A stretch of DNA of 64,000 nt from Microbacterium profundi (GTDB lineage: Bacteria; Actinomycetota; Actinomycetes; Actinomycetales; Microbacteriaceae): contig NZ_JPSY01000003.1 in NCBI RefSeq assembly GCF_000763375.1, positions 310,001 to 374,000 on the forward strand, given 5' to 3'. Below are positions 57,898 to 64,000 of this stretch, one piece after another (position 1 is the first letter of the stretch; each line of letters begins with the position of its first letter). A program made the position numbers and the translations under genes. Under the pieces are notes generated by a model, which worked only from the letters and a program-made list of their open reading frames with translations, did no database searches and had not been told where the DNA came from.

Positions 57898-59205
57898 TCA
57901 CTGTTCCCGATTCTTCCTGCGTAGGACACCCACGTGCTCGGCGTCCGGGACTGGCGGTCCCGATCTTGGTCGGCGGTTCTCGGTGTCACCAGCCCCGACG
58001 CGATTGCCGCGTTCTGTCAGCGCCACAAGCGCCAGATGCCGATCGGCCGTCCAGCAGACGAGCTTGCCCTTGTGATCGGTGCTGCGTCCGAGGATCCCGG
58101 CATCAGCGAGCTCCGTCAGTGCTTTGTGCACGGCTGCGATCGAGACCTCATGACGCACCGCGGCGGTGGTCACGGTGAGCACAGGGTTCGAGGCAAGGTC
58201 ATCGACGATGCGCAGCACGACGGCCCCCTTTCGCGGCGCGGCCGGCGAAATCCCACGTGTCGTTCGAAAGTCGATCAACGTGCGCATCGTCTCCTGTTGC
58301 AATCTCTCGATATCCCCGTACAACTGGATCGCATTCTCGGCTGCCTGTACAGCAGCCGCTGAAAATCCGACGATCCAGTCGTCGAGGCGCTGAGGTTTCG
58401 AACGAAACGCGCCAAGGCCTGAAATATAGGCGTTCGTGTCACCGGCGAACACGGTACTGATCGGCACCAAGATGTTTCGCAATGCATCGCTGCGGCGCAG
58501 CACCGTGTGAATCAGCGCGCGTCCGGTGCGCCCGTTCCCATCGACGAACGGGTGGATCGTCTCGAACTGCGCATGTGCGATCGCGGCCCTGACAACCGCA
58601 TTTCCTTCAGTCGAGGTGAGAAAACGCGCAAGGTCGTCGACAAGTCGAGGAACCTCCGATTCAGGAGGAGGCACGAAGTCCGCACGGAGCGGACTCCATC
58701 CCGCGCCCCCCACCCAGTTCTGCTCGCGTCGCAGTCCTGGCTCCAACGACGGTTCGATGACATGCTGCAGTCGCTCTATGTCCACGACTGTGATCGGTTG
58801 GCGTCGATCCGACAGGATCGCTATCGCATCTTCAGTGGCGCGAACGTTGGCCACGACTTCGAGCGCGATGCGCGAACCTTGCCGCAACAGCTCGGCGACA
58901 GCCAACCGCTTCGGTGTGATGCGGTTGCCCTCGATCCACGACGAGGAGATGCTTTCTGAGCGGATCAAGAGGTGGTTCAGGTATCCACCTTGCGCCGAGA
59001 TACGCTCATCGGCTCGCGCAAGAACGGCGAGAGCATCCTCTGCCGCCTCTCGAGCCTCGGGTCCGAGTTCGGGAAGAGCGCTGCCGAGTTCGTCGGGCAC
59101 ATACGCGAGATAACGACCGGGAGCACGATCACGTCGGCTGAGCTGTCCGTGTTCCGCGGACTGCCACAGTCTTTCGACGAACGTGCCCACATCAGCTCCA
59201 GCCAT
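57898..59205 (-). CDS. Fic family protein (AMPylating type) with winged-helix tail
   Basis: A 435-residue Fic protein. The catalytic loop is HPFVDGNGRTGR (His about 219), the full active motif for AMP transfer. An N-terminal inhibitory helix motif SSSWIEGN ([ST]xxxE[GN]) suggests that activity is blocked until relief. A C-terminal winged-helix part (VLTVTTAAVRHEVSIAAVHKAL) could bind DNA. The gene is visibly less GC-rich than its neighbours. It has no ribosome-binding site and sits behind an AT-rich dyad. This Fic/wHTH layout is common in accessory genes and may be a self-regulated toxin-like unit. Confidence 0.87.
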   Translation of the reverse strand: MAGADVGTFVERLWQSAEHGQLSRRDRAPGRYLAYVPDELGSALPELGPEAREAAEDALAVLARADERISAQGGYLNHLLIRSESISSSWIEGNRITPKRLAVAELLRQGSRIALEVVANVRATEDAIAILSDRRQPITVVDIERLQHVIEPSLEPGLRREQNWVGGAGWSPLRADFVPPPESEVPRLVDDLARFLTSTEGNAVVRAAIAHAQFETIHPFVDGNGRTGRALIHTVLRRSDALRNILVPISTVFAGDTNAYISGLGAFRSKPQRLDDWIVGFSAAAVQAAENAIQLYGDIERLQQETMRTLIDFRTTRGISPAAPRKGAVVLRIVDDLASNPVLTVTTAAVRHEVSIAAVHKALTELADAGILGRSTDHKGKLVCWTADRHLALVALTERGNRVGAGDTENRRPRSGPPVPDAEHVGVLRRKNREQ

Positions 59206-59218
59206 TTGAAATCCGTAT

Positions 59219-59249
59219 AAATCAACTTTACGGTATTTAAAGTTGATTT
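59219..59249 (-). promoter_or_regulatory. AT-rich perfect dyad upstream of the Fic gene
   Basis: Two perfect 12-nt arms (59219-59230 and 59238-59249, AAATCAACTTTA type) are separated by 7 nt and lie 14 nt before the Fic start. A partial third half-site (GTTGATT) follows at 59254-59260. In such a GC-rich genome this is a strong candidate operator, perhaps for the Fic protein's own winged helix. Confidence 0.7.
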
Positions 59250-59271
59250 AACGGTTGATTCGGCCAGCTTG

Positions 59272-60168
59272 TCAGAAACCCAGGCGTCCCAGCTGCTTCG
59301 GGTCGCGCTGCCATTCTTTCGCGACCTTCACATGCAGTGCGAGGAAGACCCGCGTGCCGAGCAGGTCTTCGATGCCGACACGTGCCCGCTTTCCGACATC
59401 CGCCAGTCGCTTGCCCTTGTGTCCGATGATGATCGCCTTCTGGCTGTCGCGCTCGACGACGATCTGCGCGTGCACGTCGGTGAGGTCGCTGTTCTCGCGC
59501 GGCGCCACGTCATCGATGACGACCGCGATCGAGTGCGGCAACTCGTCGCGCACACCCTCCAGAGCGGCCTCGCGGATCATCTCCGCGATCCGGTCCTCCT
59601 GCGACTCGTCGGTCGTGATCCCCTCCGGGTACAGCGCCGGCCCCTTCGGCATCATCGACAGCATCTCATCGGTGAGCACGTCGAGCTGCTCACGTGTGAG
59701 CGCGGACAGCGGAATGACGGCTGCCCAGTCCTCCCGCAGGGCATCGACCTCGATGAGCCGCTCGGTGATCTGCTTGTGGTCGGCGATATCGGTCTTCGTG
59801 ACGATCGCGACCTTCTTCGCCCGCGCGTAGCCGTCCAACGACGCCGCGATGCGACGGTCGCCGGGCCCGACCTTCTCGGTCGCCGGCACGCAGAAACCGA
59901 TCACATCGACGTCGCCGAGCACCTGCTCCACGAGATCGTTGAGGCGCTCGCCGAGCAGGGTGCGAGGCTTGTGGATCCCGGGGGTGTCGACGATCACGAG
60001 CTGACCGCCAGGGCGGTTCAGGATGCCGCGGATCGCGCGCCTGGTCGTCTGCGGCTTCTCGCTGGTGATGGCGATCTTCTCGCCGACCAGAGCGTTCGTC
60101 AGAGTGGACTTTCCGACGTTGGGACGCCCGACGAAGGTCGCGAATCCGCTGCGGAAGGTGTCAGTCAT
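59272..60168 (-). CDS. era: GTPase Era
   Basis: A 298-residue GTPase for 16S rRNA maturation and 30S assembly. G1 is GRPNVGKSTLTNAL, G3 DTPGI and G4 TKTD. The C-terminal KH domain has QKAIIIGHKGKRLADVGKRA. It is coupled by 4 nt to the corC-like gene upstream. It ends 67 nt before the Fic start, so the Fic island starts just after it. Confidence 0.97.
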   Translation of the reverse strand: MTDTFRSGFATFVGRPNVGKSTLTNALVGEKIAITSEKPQTTRRAIRGILNRPGGQLVIVDTPGIHKPRTLLGERLNDLVEQVLGDVDVIGFCVPATEKVGPGDRRIAASLDGYARAKKVAIVTKTDIADHKQITERLIEVDALREDWAAVIPLSALTREQLDVLTDEMLSMMPKGPALYPEGITTDESQEDRIAEMIREAALEGVRDELPHSIAVVIDDVAPRENSDLTDVHAQIVVERDSQKAIIIGHKGKRLADVGKRARVGIEDLLGTRVFLALHVKVAKEWQRDPKQLGRLGF

Positions 60169-61454
60169 CGTGTGTCTCCATCGTGCGTCTCTTCACCGGC
60201 GCCGGCGGCGCGTTCCACGAACACCGTGGCGATGCCCCTGCCCCGGCCGCGCGACGCGCCGCCGGTCAGTGTCAGTCCGTCGATCGTGGCGGTCACGCCG
60301 GGCTGAGGGATCTGGTCCACGGCCTTGCCGAGCAGACCGCCGATCGAATCCACGTCCTCGTCCTCGAGTTCGATGCCGAACAGGTCGCCGACGTCGTCCA
60401 GCGACAATCGGGCGCTGACGCGGTAGCGGCCCTCGCCCATCTCCACCACCTCGGCGGCGGCATGGTCGTACTCGTCGGAGATCTCGCCCACGAGCTCTTC
60501 GATCAGGTCTTCCAAGGTGACGAGTCCGGAGATGCCGCCATGCTCGTCGATCACGAGGCACACGTGCACGGCATCGCGTTTCATCTGCTGCAACAGCGTC
60601 TCGGCGCGCATCGATTCCGGCACGAACGTGGCCGGCCTCGCGATCGGGCGGATGGATGCTGCGCGCCACGCACTGTCGTCGCGATACGCGAACTGCACCA
60701 GGTCCTTGAGGTAGAGCACGCCGACGACGTCGTCCGCGTCATCATCGACAACCGGCATCCGCGATACGCCGCGTTGCAGGAACAGGGCCATCGCCTCGCT
60801 GTTCGTGGCCTCGGCATCGACCGTCACCATCTCGGTGCGCGGCACCATGACGGCGCGCACGAACTGGTCGGTGAAATCGAACACGGAGTGGATGAGGTCG
60901 CGGTCGTCCTCTTCGATGAGATCGTTCGAGGCCGCCTCGTCGACCATGCTGAGGAGCTGGTCCTCATTCGCGAACGAGCTGCGTCCTGTTCCAGGGGTGA
61001 CCTTGTTGCCCAGCACGACCAGGCCCTGGGCGATCGGACCGAGGATGAGGCGCAGTCCGCGGACGATCGATGCCGTGCCGCGGATCATGCCCTCCGAGCG
61101 CTGTCGTCCGAACGTGCGCGGACTCGCGCCGACCAGGACGAAGGTGATGCCCGTCATGAGGATCGCCGCGGCGAGCATGGCCCACCAGAGGTTCTCGAAC
61201 ATGATCGTGAACGCGACGGTGACGAGCACCGCGGCGGTCACCTCCACGAGGACGCGGATGAACGCGATGGCGTTGACGTGGGCGTCCAGATCGTCGGCGA
61301 TGCGGGAGAGGGCTTGCGCCCTGCGTCCCTCGGACGCCATCTCGGCGAGATCACCGCGCGAGGTGACGCTGTACGCGGCGTCGATGGCTGCCATCAGGCC
61401 GCCGAACGCCACCAGCAGAACGGCGGCGACAAGGAGGAGGATCTCCTCGGTCAT
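60165..61454 (-). CDS. CNNM/CorC-type hemolysin family transporter
   Basis: A 429-residue protein. It has an N-terminal DUF21 membrane domain with four helices (residues 1-150), a CBS pair (about 200-330, MVPRTEMVTVDAEATNSEAM and VCLVIDEHGGISGLVTLEDL) and a C-terminal CorC_HlyC domain (GRYRVSARLSLDDVGDLF). CNNM-type proteins export Mg2+ or Co2+. The phoH-ybeY-corC-era order is conserved and links ion homeostasis with ribosome maturation. It overlaps ybeY and era by 4 nt each. Confidence 0.9.
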   Translation of the reverse strand: MTEEILLLVAAVLLVAFGGLMAAIDAAYSVTSRGDLAEMASEGRRAQALSRIADDLDAHVNAIAFIRVLVEVTAAVLVTVAFTIMFENLWWAMLAAAILMTGITFVLVGASPRTFGRQRSEGMIRGTASIVRGLRLILGPIAQGLVVLGNKVTPGTGRSSFANEDQLLSMVDEAASNDLIEEDDRDLIHSVFDFTDQFVRAVMVPRTEMVTVDAEATNSEAMALFLQRGVSRMPVVDDDADDVVGVLYLKDLVQFAYRDDSAWRAASIRPIARPATFVPESMRAETLLQQMKRDAVHVCLVIDEHGGISGLVTLEDLIEELVGEISDEYDHAAAEVVEMGEGRYRVSARLSLDDVGDLFGIELEDEDVDSIGGLLGKAVDQIPQPGVTATIDGLTLTGGASRGRGRGIATVFVERAAGAGEETHDGDTR

Positions 61455-61909
61455 CGGCCGCGTTCGGCGCGTGCGAATCCCTGGATCAGCTCCTTCTGCA
61501 GCCCGAACATCTCACGCTCCTCTTCGGGTTCGGCATGGTCGTATCCGAGCAGGTGCAGCAGCCCGTGCGTGGTGAGGAGGATGAGCTCGTCCATCAGAGA
61601 GTGACCGGCGGCCTGAGCCTGGGCCTCTGCGACCTGCGGGCAGAGCACGATGTCGCCGAGAAGGCCCGCAGGCGTCGGGCGGTCTTCCGTGCCCGGTCGC
61701 AGCTCGTCCATCGGGAAACTGAGCACGTCGGTCGGGCCCGGCTCGTCCATCCACTGCACGTGGAGAGCTTCCATCGCGCCCTCGTCGACGAGCACGATAG
61801 CGACCTCGGCATCGGCGCTGACATGCAGCTGAGCGAGATTGAAGTCGGTGAGCCGCTGGAGCACCGTCTCGTCGACGTCGATGGCCGACTCGTTGTTGAT
61901 CTCGATCAT
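61451..61909 (-). CDS. ybeY: Endoribonuclease YbeY
   Basis: A 152-residue metalloprotein for 16S rRNA 3'-end processing. The zinc site is THGLLHLLGYDHAEPEE (HxxxHxxGxDH). The segment PTDVLSFPMDEL is also typical. It overlaps phoH and the corC-like gene by 4 nt. Confidence 0.96.
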   Translation of the reverse strand: MIEINNESAIDVDETVLQRLTDFNLAQLHVSADAEVAIVLVDEGAMEALHVQWMDEPGPTDVLSFPMDELRPGTEDRPTPAGLLGDIVLCPQVAEAQAQAAGHSLMDELILLTTHGLLHLLGYDHAEPEEEREMFGLQKELIQGFARAERGR

Positions 61910-63009
61910 GATGAGTGTCCTCGTTTCGGCGAACGGTCCCTCGGCCCTGGGCGCAGCCCACCGCGACGTTCCGTCCGAGCATCCGGTCCCTGAGCCTGTC
62001 GAAGGGCGTGCGCCTGCTCGCGTTCCACCCGCTGTGCGGTGCGCTGCTCGTCGTACTCGCTGTAGGCGTCGACGATCCTGCCGACCAGGGAATGACGCAC
62101 GACATCGGCGCTGGTGAGCCGGGAGAAGTGGATGTCCTCGATGTCGTCCAGCACGCGGGTGACGAGGCGAAGGCCCGAAGCCCCCTGTGGCAGGTCGACC
62201 TGGGTGATGTCTCCGGTGACGACCATCTTCGTGCCGAATCCGAGACGGGTCAGGAACATCTTCATCTGCTCCGGCGTGGTGTTCTGCGCCTCGTCGAGCA
62301 CGACGAAGGAGTCGTTGAGCGTTCGTCCGCGCATGTACGCGAGGGGTGCCACCTCGATCGTGCCCGTGGCCATCAGGCGCGGGACGACGTCGGGATCCAT
62401 CATCTCATTGAGGGCGTCGTAGAGCGGGCGCAGATACGGGTCGATCTTGTCGTTCAACGTGCCGGGAAGGAACCCGAGTCGCTCCCCCGCCTCCACGGCG
62501 GGACGAGTGAGGATGATGCGCGTGACCTCTTTGCGCTGGAGGGCCTGCACGGCCTTCGCCATCGCGAGGTACGTCTTGCCGGTTCCGGCGGGGCCGATGC
62601 CGAAGACGATCGTGTTCTCCTCGATCGCGTCGACGTACTCCTTCTGCCCCATGGTCTTCGGCCGGATCACGCGGCCCCTGGTCGACAGGATCGCTTCGCC
62701 GAGAACCTCGCTGGGCCTGGGACCGCCTTCCTGGCGGAGCATGCGCGCGGAACTCTCGACGTCGCTGGGAGCGAGGTCGTAGCCTTCTCTTGTCATCGTG
62801 AGCAGTTCCTCCACGAGGTTCTTGGCCGCGGCGACGGGTTCCCGGTCGCCGGTGAGGGTGATCTCATTGCCGCGGACGAGCACCTGCACGTCCGGATGCT
62901 GCTTCTCGAGCATCTTCAGCAGGCGGTCCTGGGGCCCGAGCAGCCTCACCATGGCGATGCCGTCGACGTAGATCTTCTCGACGGTCGGGGTCGAGTCGGG
63001 GTCAGGCAA
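61906..63009 (-). CDS. PhoH family ATPase
   Basis: A 367-residue protein with an N-terminal KH-like RNA-binding part and the PhoH NTPase core: Walker A GIGPAGTGKTYLAMA, then EAGERLGFLPGTLNDKIDPY and VLDEAQNTTPEQMKMFLTR. PhoH acts with YbeY in RNA handling. The C-terminus after about residue 330 is unusual. It contains ALRQAQGPDARTE and an Arg/Pro-rich tail encoded by a dispersed repeat (61984-62007), so the last 35 residues are probably repeat-derived. Confidence 0.94.
   Translation of the reverse strand: MPDPDSTPTVEKIYVDGIAMVRLLGPQDRLLKMLEKQHPDVQVLVRGNEITLTGDREPVAAAKNLVEELLTMTREGYDLAPSDVESSARMLRQEGGPRPSEVLGEAILSTRGRVIRPKTMGQKEYVDAIEENTIVFGIGPAGTGKTYLAMAKAVQALQRKEVTRIILTRPAVEAGERLGFLPGTLNDKIDPYLRPLYDALNEMMDPDVVPRLMATGTIEVAPLAYMRGRTLNDSFVVLDEAQNTTPEQMKMFLTRLGFGTKMVVTGDITQVDLPQGASGLRLVTRVLDDIEDIHFSRLTSADVVRHSLVGRIVDAYSEYDEQRTAQRVEREQAHALRQAQGPDARTERRGGLRPGPRDRSPKRGHSS
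61984..62007. repeat. Dispersed repeat inside the phoH 3' end
   Basis: A unit of the GGTCCCTGAGCCTGTCGAAG type lies in the coding end of phoH. Its core (61990-62001) is the reverse complement of the 12-mer at 49010-49021 in dgt. Confidence 0.6.
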
Positions 63010-63349
63010 CGAGGCTCTTCTCCGTCAGCCCGCCGGCGAGGATGTGGGCGTGGACATGGAACACGGTCTGCCCGGCGTTCGCGCCGGTGTTGAACACGAG
63101 TCGGAAGTCGCCGTCGGCGTGATCGCCGGCGAGCTCACCGGCGAAGGCGATGAGTTCCGCGAGCAGTTCAGGATCGCCCGCGGCGAGTTCGACGACATCG
63201 CGGTACTGGTCGGTCTTCGGGATCACGAGCAGGTGCACAGGCGCCTGTGGCGAGATGTCGCGGATCGCGAACAGCTTTCCCGTGGACGCGATGATCTCAC
63301 CGGGAACGTCACCGTTGAGGATTCGGGTGAAGATCGAGGGTTCCGTCAT
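63002..63349 (-). CDS. HIT domain nucleotide hydrolase
   Basis: A 115-residue HIT protein of the Hint/HinT class, which hydrolyses AMP-lysine-like phosphoramidates. The histidine triad is HVHAHILAG, and SIFTRILNGDVPGEII is the family N-terminus. The ATG at 63349 is chosen; the in-frame extension is the translation of a repeat cluster. It overlaps phoH by 8 nt and opens the phoH-ybeY-corC-era run. Confidence 0.92.
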   Translation of the reverse strand: MTEPSIFTRILNGDVPGEIIASTGKLFAIRDISPQAPVHLLVIPKTDQYRDVVELAAGDPELLAELIAFAGELAGDHADGDFRLVFNTGANAGQTVFHVHAHILAGGLTEKSLVA

Positions 63350-63420
63350 GCCTCTCAGTCTACGTGGCGCGGCCCCTCGGGCGGATGGAATCCGCGCGGG
63401 GCTGGGGGGGATCCCTGTTC

Positions 63421-63633
63421 GCGGGTCGTCGAGCGAGCGAAGCGAGACGAAACCGCTCTCCCCGCGGGTCGTTGAGCGAGCGAAGCGAGACGAAACGGGG
63501 TGAGCGAGCGTCAGCGAGTCGAAGCCGTACTCCCACACAGGGTGTTGCACGACGCTGCACTCCCCCGCGGGTCGTTGAGCGAGCGAAGCGAGACGAAACG
63601 GCTTGAGCGAGGAGCGCAGCGACGAGTCGAAGG
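63421..63633. repeat. Cluster of A and B extragenic repeat units
   Basis: The 341-nt gap between the HIT and GIY-YIG genes holds five units. A units lie at 63421-63453, 63464-63497 and 63566-63600. B units lie at 63500-63526 and 63602-63633. A units start near GCGGGTCGTTGAG and end AGACGAAAC; B units end AGTCGAAG. The last two A units are each followed by a B unit. Spacing is irregular, so this is not a CRISPR array. No gene is seen here. Confidence 0.85.
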
Positions 63634-63690
63634 CGCCTACTTATCCACAACCCGCTGACGGGGCTTCGACGCCGTCGTTATGGTGCCGTC

Positions 63691-63999
63691 ATGGCACATG
63701 CATACATGCTCCGATGCTGCGATGGCACGCTGTATATCGGCAGCACAATCGACTTGGATCAGCGGCTGAAGCAGCACGAAGCCGGAATGGGCGCCGAGTA
63801 CACCAAGCGCCGGCTCCCGGTGAGCCTCTTCTGGTGCGGCGAGTTCGACGGCATCGATGAGGCGTTCGCATGGGAGAAGCGACTCCAAGGGTGGAGCCAT
63901 GCCAAGCGCGTCGCGTTCGCAGAAGGCGGACTCGACGCCGTCATCGGATGGCAGGCGCGTCAACGACGTGAGAAGAAGCGTTCGGCTTCGACTCGCTGA
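63691..63999 (+). CDS. GIY-YIG nuclease domain protein (UPF0213-like)
   Basis: A 102-residue single-domain GIY-YIG protein. The motif appears as AYMLRCCDGTLYIGSTIDLD, with the later Arg in DQRLKQHEAG. A conserved Glu lies in AFAWEKRLQGWS. The length matches the small YhbQ/UPF0213 family, whose function is not settled but may involve DNA repair. The gene is complete, with a TGA one base before the window end. It is preceded by the repeat cluster. Confidence 0.85.
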   Translation: MAHAYMLRCCDGTLYIGSTIDLDQRLKQHEAGMGAEYTKRRLPVSLFWCGEFDGIDEAFAWEKRLQGWSHAKRVAFAEGGLDAVIGWQARQRREKKRSASTR

Positions 64000-64000
64000 C

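Noticed and set aside
63421..63633. CRISPR array
   Set aside because: Units are irregularly spaced, of two types, with no unique spacers of constant length and no cas genes nearby.

Overview
The window is a gene-dense, very GC-rich bacterial chromosome segment. Gene content and order point to an actinobacterium of the family Microbacteriaceae, most likely Microbacterium or a close relative. Supporting points are the rpsB-tsf-pyrH-frr-cdsA block, a DUF2469 gene beside rnhB and lepB, a tkt-tal-pgi-zwf-opcA-pgl operon, a sufB-sufD-Rieske-sufC-sufT operon, many GTG starts and 4-nt start/stop overlaps. The genus is inferred from my knowledge of protein families, not from a search.

Layout. 0-6 kb: 3' end of glgB, a thioredoxin/TPR protein, a membrane protein with an internal lipobox, an AI-2E family exporter, a hydrolase, a small zinc-binding protein and a lysozyme-like wall protein. 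6-12 kb: a translation and lipid operon on the minus strand (rpsB, tsf, pyrH, frr, cdsA, DivIVA-like). 11.4-19 kb: an M23 peptidase, then a minus-strand run rplS, lepB, rnhB, DUF2469, yraN, comM, dprA, xerC. 19-26 kb: map, a decayed methyltransferase, an ABC-F ATPase, and a DedA/histidine kinase/response regulator/acyltransferase group bracketed by two similar DNA dyads. 26-34 kb: a PatB-type C-S lyase joined to the suf operon, which lacks sufS and sufU here, plus ctaA and ctaB. 34-42.5 kb: pentose phosphate operon. 42.5-50 kb: a DMT transporter, peptide deformylase, a decayed lipoprotein, tRNA-Asn, an orphan ABC ATPase, then dusB-dgt-dnaG. 50-57 kb: a glutathione peroxidase, a DsbA/FrnE protein, a tandem pair of P-loop kinases, recO-uppS, a TRIC-type channel and leuA with a leucine-rich leader peptide. 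57-59.3 kb: a small accessory island with a VapC-like remnant, an oxidoreductase fragment and an intact Fic gene behind an AT-rich dyad. 59.3-63.4 kb: phoH-ybeY-corC-era preceded by a HIT gene. 63.4-64 kb: a cluster of short extragenic repeats and a GIY-YIG protein.

Most of the window is housekeeping. The parts that most repay attention are: (i) a leuA leader whose hairpin can form a pseudoknot; (ii) four decayed genes, two of which keep both ends but have lost the middle; (iii) the Fic island; (iv) the tandem P-loop genes with a UUCG hairpin at the start codon and a repeat-encoded C-terminus; (v) an orphan ABC ATPase lacking the switch histidine; (vi) the paired dyads around the two-component system. 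I see no CRISPR array, insertion sequence, prophage or rRNA gene.
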